Origin: Candidatus Aphodenecus pullistercoris
GTDB lineage: Bacteria; Spirochaetota; Spirochaetia; Sphaerochaetales; Sphaerochaetaceae
DNA length: 52,001 nt
Assembly (NCBI GenBank): GCA_017694495.1
Contig: JADIMU010000001.1
Location: 1-52,001, forward strand
Direction: 5' to 3'
Shown here: in pieces, positions 18,071 to 25,910 of the stretch
Layout: each line of letters opens with the position of its first letter
How positions within the stretch are numbered: the first letter of the stretch is position 1
Position numbers and translations under genes: made by a program
The notes under the pieces: generated by a model
What the model was told of the DNA's origin: nothing
Database searches by the model: none
The model's input: the letters and a program-made list of their open reading frames with translations, nothing else

Positions 18071-18889
18071 ATGGAAAACATCAAGCTTACATACGCGGAG
18101 ACGCTCTCCAAAGAGCCGAAGAAGTGGATCGCAACACTTGCGGCCACCCTTGTGACAGTCCTTCTCCTCGGCTGGTCTGCGACTGCGGTCGAGTCCAGCC
18201 AGTCTGGAGGCAGCGGACTTGCCGTCGCCAGGGGAATCGTCAGCGGCATCCTCCATCCGACGGCCGACCTGCTGCTCACATTCGGCACGGACGGCGTTCC
18301 CTATCTTCTCTTCGAGACGATGGCGATCGCCTTCCTTGGAACGCTGGTGGGTGCGGTCCTCTCGATACCCTTCGCCTTCCTTGGAGCCTCCAATATCGTG
18401 CCACGGCCAGTCGCACTCATCGTCAGAATGTGCGTCATGGCGATCCGCACCATACCGGCCTTCGTCTACGGCCTCATGTTCATCATGGTCACAGGTCCCG
18501 GCGCCTTCGCTGGACTCCTCACGATGTCGACATGCTCTATCGGAATGCTCTCGAAGATGTTCACCGAATCCATCGAGGAACTGGACAAGGGCATCCTCGA
18601 GTCGCTTGATGCGGCCGGATGCAACACCTTCGACAAGATACGCTACGGCATCCTGCCACAGCTGATGCCCTCATTCTCGTCGACCCTGATCTACCGCTTC
18701 GACATGAATCTGCGTGACGCTTCAGTCCTTGGCCTTGTTGGGGCCGGAGGCATTGGCGCGCCCCTCATGTTCGCGATGAACAGCTACCGATGGAACGATG
18801 TTGGCGCCATCCTGCTTGGGCTCATCATACTCGTCCTCATCGTCGAGTGGGTCTCGAACAGGCTCAGGACAAAGCTTGCCAGAGGCTGA
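18071..18889 (+). CDS. PhnE-type ABC transporter permease (second)
   Basis: Second PhnE paralogue, 272 residues. Hydrophobic segments and the EAA-type loop SLDAAGCNTFDKIRYGILPQLMPSF are visible, as are AIRTIPAFVYGLM and GLVGAGGIGAPL, the counterparts of blocks in the first permease. A G-rich ribosome binding site precedes the ATG. It ends 2 nt before the nucleotidase start. With the first permease and the ATPase it completes a D-C-E-E importer. Confidence 0.9.
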   Translation: MENIKLTYAETLSKEPKKWIATLAATLVTVLLLGWSATAVESSQSGGSGLAVARGIVSGILHPTADLLLTFGTDGVPYLLFETMAIAFLGTLVGAVLSIPFAFLGASNIVPRPVALIVRMCVMAIRTIPAFVYGLMFIMVTGPGAFAGLLTMSTCSIGMLSKMFTESIEELDKGILESLDAAGCNTFDKIRYGILPQLMPSFSSTLIYRFDMNLRDASVLGLVGAGGIGAPLMFAMNSYRWNDVGAILLGLIILVLIVEWVSNRLRTKLARG

Positions 18890-18891
18890 AG

Positions 18892-20373
18892 GTGGACATC
18901 TACTTCACAAGCGACACGCACTCATATATCTATCCTTATGATTATGTCACAGCTGACAGGAAGGCCATGGGCTACATGGCCGCCTCGTCATGCTTCAGCA
19001 AGGATGGAATCATCATCGATGGGGGAGACTGCCTCCAGGGCTCTCCGCTCATGCGCTACGAGATGAAGAACGCAGTGCGGCCGCACCTTGCGGCCAAGGC
19101 TTTCAACGCGGCAGGCCTGGACATCTATGTCCCGGGCAACCACGATTTCGATTTCGGCTACGATGAGCTTGAATCCTTCCTCTCGTCCCTTGATGCCCAG
19201 GTCGTGTGCGCCAACCTCATCGATGAGCTGGGCAGGATGCATGTGGAGCCGTATGTAATCATACATAGAAACAGATTCACTTTACTCGTCACAGGGGCAG
19301 TCACCGACTATGTCAATGTCTGGGATGGAAAAATGCTCTCTGGAGTGAAGGTGGCCGACTCCGTCCAGTCCCTCAAGGCAGTCCTTGAGGAGACGAGGAA
19401 CCTCGAAGTCGATGCCAGAGTGTGCGTCTACCATGGCGGCTTCGGTGCCGATGTGGGAGGAGTGTACAGGGAGAACAGGGCCGACGAGATCTGCAAGCTC
19501 GGCTTCGACGTCCTGCTCACAGCCCACCAGCATCAGCTGATCGAGCCGCATTGGGTCAACGGAACCCTCGTCATGCAAGCCGGGAGCAAGGCGAGCCACT
19601 ACGCCCATGTCAGGCTTGGGAAGGGAAAGCCTCCAGTTGCAGAGCTGTGTGCTGTCCCAAAGGACTTCGTCCTCTCGAGTGCGATGGAGGTTCTCGCATC
19701 TGAAGACAGGACGGAAGCGAGGGTCCAGGACTTCCTGCGTCAGAGCGTCGGCCATGTCGATGGAATCCTCGAGGACAGGTCGAGGATCGATAGCTTCCTG
19801 TACGGTTCAAGCCTTGCCGACTACATCAACGAGGTCCAGCTCGCCCTGACAGGTGCGGACATCTCGGCAACATCGCTCTTCAACACTCCATATTCCATTG
19901 GACCCGATGTTGCGATGTCGGACATCCTTAAATCCTATCCATTTGCGAACAGTCTTGTGACGCTGAGCATAAAGGGCTGCGAGCTCAAGAAGGCCATGGA
20001 ACGGACTGCAGCCTTCCTTGAGATCGAAGAGGGAAGGGTAGTGGAGTCGGCGAGCTTCTCGCCTGGAAAGGATGAGCGCTACAACCAGGACTTCTGGCGT
20101 GGCCTCTCATACAGCTTCGATTTGAGGCGCAAAGTCGGCGACAGGGTCGTCCGGCTCAACTACAAAGGTCACGACCTTCTCAAGGAAGCGGACTTTACCC
20201 TGACAATTGTCCTCAACAGCTATCGTGCCTCAGGAACTGGCGGCTATGAGGTCTACAGCCAGCTTCCTGTCATATGCAACTATTCAATCGACATCCAGGA
20301 TGCTCTGATCGACAGTTTCGCATCCACACAGGTCGAGGTGCCCGAGCCGACCGATTACAGAGTCCTGTACTGA
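18892..20373 (+). CDS. 5'-nucleotidase / 2',3'-cyclic phosphodiesterase family metallophosphatase, no signal peptide
   Basis: Two-domain UshA-type phosphatase, 493 residues. The N-terminal metallophosphatase domain has D8xH10, GGD46, GNH84D85, H181 and H212xH214, a complete dinuclear metal set. The C-terminal 5'-nucleotidase domain holds SLFNTPYSIGPDV, YPFANSLVTLSIKG and LNSYRASGTGGYEVY. The GTG at 18892 is set by AGAGG at 18881-18885, 2 nt after the permease stop. The protein begins right at the catalytic strand with no signal sequence, so it should act in the cytoplasm, presumably on the imported substrate. Most relatives are exported. Confidence 0.9.
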   Translation: MDIYFTSDTHSYIYPYDYVTADRKAMGYMAASSCFSKDGIIIDGGDCLQGSPLMRYEMKNAVRPHLAAKAFNAAGLDIYVPGNHDFDFGYDELESFLSSLDAQVVCANLIDELGRMHVEPYVIIHRNRFTLLVTGAVTDYVNVWDGKMLSGVKVADSVQSLKAVLEETRNLEVDARVCVYHGGFGADVGGVYRENRADEICKLGFDVLLTAHQHQLIEPHWVNGTLVMQAGSKASHYAHVRLGKGKPPVAELCAVPKDFVLSSAMEVLASEDRTEARVQDFLRQSVGHVDGILEDRSRIDSFLYGSSLADYINEVQLALTGADISATSLFNTPYSIGPDVAMSDILKSYPFANSLVTLSIKGCELKKAMERTAAFLEIEEGRVVESASFSPGKDERYNQDFWRGLSYSFDLRRKVGDRVVRLNYKGHDLLKEADFTLTIVLNSYRASGTGGYEVYSQLPVICNYSIDIQDALIDSFASTQVEVPEPTDYRVLY

Positions 20374-21471
20374 GTCTGAAGACAGTAAATTTTTCATTAC
20401 ACACATTCAAGCATAGAAATATCAATCTAGGTGTTAATAAAACTTTATATAATCTAAAGTCAAATCTTAATAATATGAATGACAATAAAACTTAATGCAA
20501 AGATTAATCAACAAGACTTGAGCATAATGTAAAAAATTCATAGCTGAGTCTTTAGTCAATATAACATGATTGAAAAAGTCATGTATTCTGTATTGAAAAA
20601 CAGATAATAAAGTTTGTCATAATCAGTAAATAAACATATATTTAGAGTTAGATATTTAAAACCATACAGATTTAGTCAAGTCTAATACACCATCACAAAA
20701 TAGGCCTCAGAACGCGTCAGAAGGCAGTCCAGGGTAGTTCACCACCTCTCAGACCTGAAAATGCCTTCCAGAGCCGTTTCAAATGCTTGGAAAAACAGTC
20801 TAGTTGACAGAATATACATTATATCCAATTTGTTTTCTGTCGTTCCAACTTGGACCTCGGGGTCCTTCAAGACTCAATTTCTGTCATTTGGGTTCTGTAC
20901 AGCGCCATTGAGAATTCAGGCTGATCAGGAAATCGGCGAGACGGTCCATCTGATGAGACCATCGCCCTTCGCTTCATTTCTATCCGCTTTCCAGGTTGCC
21001 GTCAAGAAGAGATTTCAGAATGGAATTCTGCAAAGCTATGAGCCCAATCTGCAGCATCACAACCCTTCAGAATCGAAAAAACGGGCTGAAATCCTGCTTT
21101 GATTGCTAGTAATGTTTTATTATCTAATTTAGATAAGTTATATTATTTATAAATTCTATCAAGTTAACTTTATGTTTTTAGACAGATTCTATATTCCAAA
21201 ATCTATATCAATAAACATTGATATAAATAGTTTATAACACTTTACTGCATTTTTCAGTAACCCCAGCGTCCAATCATCAAAGCAGATTCTTCCTCGGAAC
21301 TCATTTCACTCCAGATTCTACCAATACCGCTCTTATGCCATTTTTGTAATATTTCTGTCCAATTCCAAACAGTAATCGATGCAAAGCGCTATTGTTCAAG
21401 GTTGAGTCTCTTTTGTCTTCCGCCTATAATAGCTGCAGAAAAAACAATAGCCAAATACAAGGAGAAACAGT
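20374..21471. other. AT-rich intergenic stretch with no convincing gene
   Basis: About 1.1 kb, mostly very AT-rich, with a block of more balanced composition at about 20698-21105. An open frame there (20761-21102, 113 codons) has no ribosome binding site and no recognisable features. The balanced block contains a hairpin GGACC-TCGG-GGTCC (20852-20865). A 9-bp dyad TATATCAAT/ATTGATATA lies at 21204-21225 and TTACTG/CAGTAA at 21242-21260. It may be a decayed gene, an intergenic repeat or a non-coding RNA; nothing decides. Confidence 0.5.
21402..21430 (+). promoter_or_regulatory. Promoter of the sulfur cassette
   Basis: TTGAGT (21402-21407), a 17-nt spacer and perfect TATAAT (21425-21430). The predicted leader is about 35 nt and includes the AAGGAG of the TusA-like gene. 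Confidence 0.75.
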
Positions 21472-21699
21472 ATGGCTGAAAAGTATCTCGATTGCCTCGG
21501 AGAGGCATGTCCCGTTCCACTCGTGAAGACGCAGAACGCGATCAAGGAAATGGCTGTTGGCGACACGCTCGTCGTCGGCATCGACCACACCTGCGCTATG
21601 AAGAACGTTCCTGACTGGGCCCGCGGCCAGGGTTACAACGTTGAGATCGAGGAAGTCGGCGATGGCGAGTGGGAAGTCGTCATCGAGAAGACGAAGTGA
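21472..21699 (+). CDS. TusA/YeeD-family sulfur carrier protein
   Basis: A 75-residue sulfurtransferase of the TusA/SirA/YeeD family, which carries sulfur as a persulfide on a single cysteine. The active block LDCLGEACPVPLVKT includes the conserved Cys-Pro-x-Pro. The rest (VGDTLVVGIDHTCAMKNVPDWARGQGYNVEIEE) has the two-layer fold pattern. AAGGAG precedes the ATG. It is followed after 11 nt by a YeeE/YedE permease gene, the arrangement of YeeD-YeeE thiosulfate uptake pairs, known from Spirochaeta thermophila. A role in selenium handling is the alternative. Confidence 0.9.
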   Translation: MAEKYLDCLGEACPVPLVKTQNAIKEMAVGDTLVVGIDHTCAMKNVPDWARGQGYNVEIEEVGDGEWEVVIEKTK

Positions 21700-21710
21700 G
21701 GCTGACCCCA

Positions 21711-22931
21711 ATGGACCAGAACAATCAGCTTGAAAAGCCGAGCCTCTATGACATCGTCCTGAAGAGGGAGTGGTCGTATTACACAGGTGCCGTCCTCATC
21801 GTCATCTTCGCGATGGCCCTTTGCATGGTTGGCAGCACCTGGGGTGTCTCCGGTGCCCTTGGCACCTGGGGATCGATGTTCCTCGGACTCTTTGGAATCG
21901 ACACCGCAACCGTCTTCAACAACAACACTTCCAACTACAGCTTCTTCGCCAACCAGGCTTCCATCACCGATATCGGACTCCTGCTCGGCGCAAGCATCGC
22001 CTGCCTTCTGGCGGCCCAGTGGAAGATCAGGAACATCAAGCACTACAAGCAGGCCCTCGCCGCCATCATCGGCGGTCTCCTGATGGGTGTCGGTGCCAAG
22101 ATGGCTGGCGGCTGCAACATCGGTGGACTCTTCTCCCAGCTGCCCCAGTTCTCTCTGGCTGCCTAGCTCTTCCTCCTCTTCGTCTTCCTCGGCGCGACAG
22201 TCGGCGGAAAGCTGCTGAAGTTCTTCATGCCGCCCGTGTCCAACAAGAGGCCCAACAGGAAGAGGCTTACAGCTGAGCAGAAGCTCAGGAACAAGAGGAT
22301 CCAGATCATCGTCGCATGCGTCCTGATCGTCGCCCTCCTCATCGTCGCCTTCGTCGTCGCTCCGACCTACCCCAAGGCTCCGCTCCTCATGGTCATCGGA
22401 CTCGGACTCGGCTACGTCATGCAACGCTCCCGCTTCTGCTTCACAGCGGCCTACCGCGACCCCGGCCTCACCGGTGAGACCAAGCTCACCAGGGCTGTCA
22501 TCGTCGCTTTCGCCCTGTCCACAATCTTCTTCTTCGGCAAGCATGCATCCCAGTTCGGTGCCGACCTCAGCGGCCTGAGCGCCGACAACATGCCTGGTAA
22601 CGTCATCAACCTGCAGATGTGCATCGGTTCCTTCATCTTCGGAATCGGAGCCGTCCTCGCTGGCGGATGTGCTTCCGGCACCTTCGTCAGGATGGGTGAA
22701 GGCTATGTCCAGCTGTGGATCTGCTTCCCCTTCTTCTGTATTGGAAACGCAGTCGCCGGTGCCATCACCAAGGCTACCGCCGGTACCTGGTTCACTGCCG
22801 GTTCCAAGGTCTACCTGCCCCAGCTCTTCGGCGGTCTCGTCCCTGCCCTGCTGATCCAGCTCCTGGCCCTTCTCGGCCTCTGGATCCTGGCCTGGTGGTG
22901 GGAGAACAAGAAGAGAGCGCAGTTCAACTAA
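21711..22931 (+). pseudogene. YeeE/YedE (TsuA-like) permease, interrupted by an in-frame TAG
   Basis: Multi-pass permease of the YeeE/YedE family (thiosulfate or other sulfur/selenium compound uptake). The frame is continuous over 407 codons except for TAG at codon 152 (22164-22166). Both halves carry the family signature: AGGCNIGG (Cys135) in the first, AGGCASGTF (Cys320) in the second. A basic linker separates the two repeats. At the TAG, relatives usually have Trp (SLxxW), so TGG to TAG is the simplest change. The downstream half (from ATG 22227) has no ribosome binding site. TAG acts as a normal stop elsewhere here. Real nonsense mutation, strain variation, readthrough or sequencing error all remain possible. 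Confidence 0.85.
22164..22166 (+). other. In-frame amber codon in the YeeE/YedE permease
   Basis: TAG follows SLAA and precedes LFLLFVFLGATVGG, within a transmembrane helix; the frame is open on both sides. See the permease entry. Confidence 0.9.
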
Positions 22932-22944
22932 GCCCCTTCTTATT

Positions 22945-22989
22945 ACCTGTCCTCGTGGCTCACTCATTTGCCATGGGGGCAGGTTTTTT
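22945..22989 (+). terminator. Intrinsic terminator/attenuator between permease and flavoprotein
   Basis: A 15-bp stem with G-T wobbles, ACCTGTCCTCGTGGC (22945-22959) with GCCATGGGGGCAGGT (22970-22984), a 10-nt loop and TTTTT. The flavoprotein start lies only 17 nt further, so readthrough or its own promoter must express it. Confidence 0.85.
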
Positions 22990-23006
22990 ATTGGAGAAAC
23001 GAAACC

Positions 23007-24221
23007 ATGGAAAAGAGAATCGAAGATTATGATGTCGTCGTCATCGGCGGTGGCGCTGGTGGAATGACGGCCGCCCTCTACGCTGGACGCGCAAGGCTCA
23101 AGACATTGCTCATGGAGAAGTCCCTGATCGGAGGACTTGCCACCTACACTTCCGAGATCGAGAACTACCCCGGCTTCCCCGAGGGAATCGACGGAACCGA
23201 GCTCATGAAGCTCTTCGACAAGCAGTTCAGGAAGTTCGGCGTCAACGTCAAGCTGACCGACTGCAAGGGCGTCACCAGGCTTGAGGATGGACGCTGGAAC
23301 GTCTCGACCTTCCGCACCGACTACCACACCAAGGCCGTCGTCCTTGCCACAGGTGGACGCAACAGGCTCACAGGTGCTCCTGGTGAGGAGAAGTTCCTCG
23401 ACAAGGGAATCAGCTTCTGCGCCACCTGCGATGCCGCGCGCTACACAGGAAAGAAGGTCCTCATCATCGGTTCCGGTGATGCTGCCATCGAGGAAGGACT
23501 CTTCCTCACCCGCTTCTGCTCAGAAGTCTGGGTCTCCGTCGTCCATGACGAGGGTCATGTCGACGCCAACCAGGTCGCCCGCGAGAAGGCCTTCAAGAAT
23601 GAGAAGATGCACTTCATCTGGAACAGCTCCGTCGACTCCTTCGAGGGCGACGATATGCTCAAAAGGGTCAACCTGAAGAACCTGAAGACTGGAGAGGTCA
23701 TGCCTGTCGACGTCGACGGCTGCTTCCTCTTCATCGGCTACCTGCCCAACACGAAGCTCTTTGAAGGTCTTGTCGACCTCGACTCCCGTGGCTACATCGT
23801 CACGAACGTCGATATGGAGACGAACCAGCCTGGCATCTTCGCCGCAGGAGACGTGCGTGCAAAGACTCTCCGCCAGGTATCCACCGCTGTCGGCGACGGT
23901 GCGGTCGCAGGCTACATGTGCGAGAGGTACATCGGCGATCTTGAGACGATCCACGACGACATCCTGAGCAAGAGCGAAGTCCTTGTCCTCTACTACAACG
24001 CCAGTGAGGAGAACGACAGGGCCACTCTGCTGAAGTGCGAGACATATGCCAAGGAGAAGGGTGTCGAGATCAAGCCTGTCGACATCTACAAGAGCGACAA
24101 GGTCATGAGGATCCTCGGCGGCTCTCCCCTCGCCCTCTCCCTTTACAAGGATGGCAAGCTCGTTGCAAGCACAAGCGTCAAGGAGAACTTCGATCTCAGC
24201 GCGATCGAGAATAGTCTCTGA
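23007..24221 (+). CDS. Thioredoxin reductase-like flavoprotein with C-terminal thioredoxin-fold domain
   Basis: A 404-residue FAD/NAD(P)H oxidoreductase. The N-terminal FAD site is VVIGGGAGGM, the redox pair is CATC (C138, C141), the nucleotide-binding site is IIGSGDAA, and the second FAD motif is GIFAAGDVR. Up to about residue 320 it resembles TrxB. The last ~80 residues look like a thioredoxin/glutaredoxin fold (VLVLYYNASEENDRATLLKCE ... LALSLYKDGKLVAS) without a CxxC pair. ATG at 23007 follows GGAGA. Beside TusA and YeeE it could reduce a sulfur-carrier persulfide; this is inference. Ordinary thioredoxin reductase is the alternative. Confidence 0.85.
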   Translation: MEKRIEDYDVVVIGGGAGGMTAALYAGRARLKTLLMEKSLIGGLATYTSEIENYPGFPEGIDGTELMKLFDKQFRKFGVNVKLTDCKGVTRLEDGRWNVSTFRTDYHTKAVVLATGGRNRLTGAPGEEKFLDKGISFCATCDAARYTGKKVLIIGSGDAAIEEGLFLTRFCSEVWVSVVHDEGHVDANQVAREKAFKNEKMHFIWNSSVDSFEGDDMLKRVNLKNLKTGEVMPVDVDGCFLFIGYLPNTKLFEGLVDLDSRGYIVTNVDMETNQPGIFAAGDVRAKTLRQVSTAVGDGAVAGYMCERYIGDLETIHDDILSKSEVLVLYYNASEENDRATLLKCETYAKEKGVEIKPVDIYKSDKVMRILGGSPLALSLYKDGKLVASTSVKENFDLSAIENSL

Positions 24222-24245
24222 GAAGAAACTGTCTGAAAGACTTCA

Positions 24246-24278
24246 ATCCCATGGTGGGCTTCCCGCCATGGGATTTTT
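24246..24278 (+). terminator. Terminator after the flavoprotein gene
   Basis: A 13-bp stem ATCCCATGGTGGG/CCCGCCATGGGAT (one G-T wobble) with a CTT loop and a T run to 24278. The final bases overlap the stop codon of the convergent lipoprotein gene. Confidence 0.9.
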
Positions 24279-25104
24279 AAATCGAGAATGAATCGCTAGT
24301 CAGAGAAGACCAATATATGTTGCTATATTCACTGCCATCCCCAGGGAGAACGCAACATGCACAGAATAGATTCACATAAATATCTTCATTTGGACTTTTT
24401 TCCCGATAATACTCATAGTCCAATCTACTCGAAACGCTACTGGAATACTGTGCATAGAATGGCTGACCTGAATAGCTGTACAGTTGTATATCATCGGCAA
24501 CAAGTTGAGCATTTCCACTGGAATCTGCTTTCCATACATCCAATACTAAGTTGAAAGAACTGTCTGCAGAATTGGAGTTGGACACATCAATCATGAAGTA
24601 CCAATATGGATATGCCACTTCATTTTCACTGTCAATGCCACTGTCTCCCTTCCACCATATGATTGGACCATAAGAATATAGGGGAGCATTATACAATGAT
24701 GAGCCATCATTGCCTGTCATTCCATACAAATGCAAGGTGGTTCCTTCATAGCTATATTCTACATTGTTGAGCCTGCCCTCATCGAATACGGCAGGAGAAC
24801 CATTATGATGTGTCGAAGAACCACCTTTGTAGTAAGACAAGAACTGACTTGAAAAACCAGTCGAAACACCTTGTGGGTACAAAGAATACATTAAAAGGAT
24901 AGATGGTGTATTGCTATCCAGTTTATCCAGAATCGTTGGATCGGAAAGAGTTAGTCTGAAACCAGCCTTATAGGTTATGCCTCCAACAGATGAAACACTG
25001 GAGATGGCAATTTCATCCTGGTAGTCATGATATGTCGGCATCCCGCAGGAGGCAAAAAGAAAGAGGATGGAAGAAAGGAAAGCCAGTGTAAGGTACTTCC
25101 TCAA
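24277..25104 (-). CDS. Hypothetical lipoprotein, AT-rich gene
   Basis: A 275-residue protein with a lipoprotein signal (MRKYLTLAFLSSILFLFASCG, lipobox FASC, Cys20). The mature part is rich in Ser, Tyr and Asp with beta-type patterning and no domain I recognise. A TTG start at 25104 lies 6 nt after AGGAGG; the ATG at 25110 directly abuts that site and is less likely. Base composition is clearly more AT-rich than its neighbours, suggesting transfer or fast evolution. Last gene of the yhhQ-to-rpsA cluster, 35 nt after the TPR gene. Confidence 0.7.
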   Translation of the reverse strand: MRKYLTLAFLSSILFLFASCGMPTYHDYQDEIAISSVSSVGGITYKAGFRLTLSDPTILDKLDSNTPSILLMYSLYPQGVSTGFSSQFLSYYKGGSSTHHNGSPAVFDEGRLNNVEYSYEGTTLHLYGMTGNDGSSLYNAPLYSYGPIIWWKGDSGIDSENEVAYPYWYFMIDVSNSNSADSSFNLVLDVWKADSSGNAQLVADDIQLYSYSGQPFYAQYSSSVSSRLDYEYYREKSPNEDIYVNLFCACCVLPGDGSEYSNIYWSSLTSDSFSI

Positions 25105-25139
25105 ATCCATCCTCCTTATGATGTAGCGCTGAGCTTCCC

Positions 25140-25832
25140 CTACTCGAGGACGATCAGCCTTGCGCTTGCCAGCTGGCTGTACTCGGAGCTTGTGAACTGG
25201 TCGACAAGCTGGTTGTAGGTCGCTGTGGCAAGCTCTGTGTCACCGGTCTGCTCGTAGATCCTGGCGGCGTTGAAGAGGGCCTTGGGGCTCTCTGGAGCCT
25301 CCGTGCCGTAGTCGTCCCAGATCTGGTTGTAGTACTGCAAAGCCAGGTTCTGGTCGCCGTTGTTCTCTGCACAAGCTGCGGCGTTTGCGAGTGCGAGGGA
25401 GCCGAAGTATGTTCCCTGTCCATCCGTGGCCACAGTCTGGAAATAGGATAGAGCTGTAGCCCAGTCCTCTGCGAAGGCATAGTAGAGGCCAAGCAGGTAG
25501 TTGGTCTTCAGGCTGGCGTAGTCGCCGCTGGCACCGGCGTCCGCAAGGATGGCCTCAGCGTCGCTGACGAACTGACTTGCGGCCGTCGTGTAGTCGCTCG
25601 AGTTGACGTCCATGAGCAGGAGCGCGTTGTAGTCGCTCTCGAGCTGGTAGACGGCATCAGCCCTGCTGGAAGCGGAGTTGCCAGCGATGACGGAACCGAT
25701 CCAGATGCCGACACAGGCGACTGCGATGAGGACCAGGATTATGATCAGGAGCCTGTAGTTCCTGGCGAAGAAGCCTTCGGTCTTGGCCGCGAGCTTCTCG
25801 GAGGAAGTCAGATTCTTGTTCTTGTCTTTCAT
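25140..25832 (-). CDS. TPR-containing single-span membrane protein
   Basis: A 230-residue protein. One transmembrane helix lies near residues 29-51 (LLIIILVLIAVACVGIWIG), with a charged cytoplasmic N-terminus. The rest is extracytoplasmic helical repeats (LLGLYYAFAEDWATALSYF, ALQYYNQIWDDYG, ALFNAARIYEQTGDTELATATYNQLVDQF) of tetratricopeptide type. The topology resembles YfgM/YbgF-like periplasmic scaffold proteins, but identity is not established. It follows rpsA across a hairpin. Confidence 0.8.
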   Translation of the reverse strand: MKDKNKNLTSSEKLAAKTEGFFARNYRLLIIILVLIAVACVGIWIGSVIAGNSASSRADAVYQLESDYNALLLMDVNSSDYTTAASQFVSDAEAILADAGASGDYASLKTNYLLGLYYAFAEDWATALSYFQTVATDGQGTYFGSLALANAAACAENNGDQNLALQYYNQIWDDYGTEAPESPKALFNAARIYEQTGDTELATATYNQLVDQFTSSEYSQLASARLIVLE

Positions 25833-25856
25833 TTGATATCAATCCCCCTTATATCA

Positions 25857-25890
25857 GATTAGGCGGGTAAATTCCTCTCCCCGCCTAATC
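25857..25890 (-). other. Hairpin between rpsA and the TPR gene
   Basis: Perfect 11-bp stem GATTAGGCGGG/CCCGCCTAATC with a 12-nt loop. No U-tract follows on the minus strand, so partial termination or mRNA 3'-end protection for rpsA is more likely than full termination. Confidence 0.55.
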
Positions 25891-25910
25891 CAATTGATGA
25901 CTCAGGACAA

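Noticed and set aside
14432-18889. Classical phosphonate degradation operon
   Set aside because: No C-P lyase, phosphonatase or phosphite dehydrogenase genes accompany the transporter; only a phosphatase does.
20761-21102. A 113-codon open frame in the AT-rich gap
   Set aside because: No ribosome binding site, no recognisable motif; kept only as part of the intergenic description.
22164-22166. Reassignment of TAG to an amino acid in this organism
   Set aside because: Several intact genes here end in TAG (for example the CxxCxxCC gene, mazG, dut, the first PhnE), so general reassignment does not fit.
21633-23327. A 564-codon minus-strand frame across the sulfur cassette
   Set aside because: Antisense shadow of three plus-strand genes that all have clear family motifs.
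21472-24221. Selenoprotein in the TusA/YeeE cassette
   Set aside because: No in-frame TGA was found in these genes; the only internal stop is TAG.
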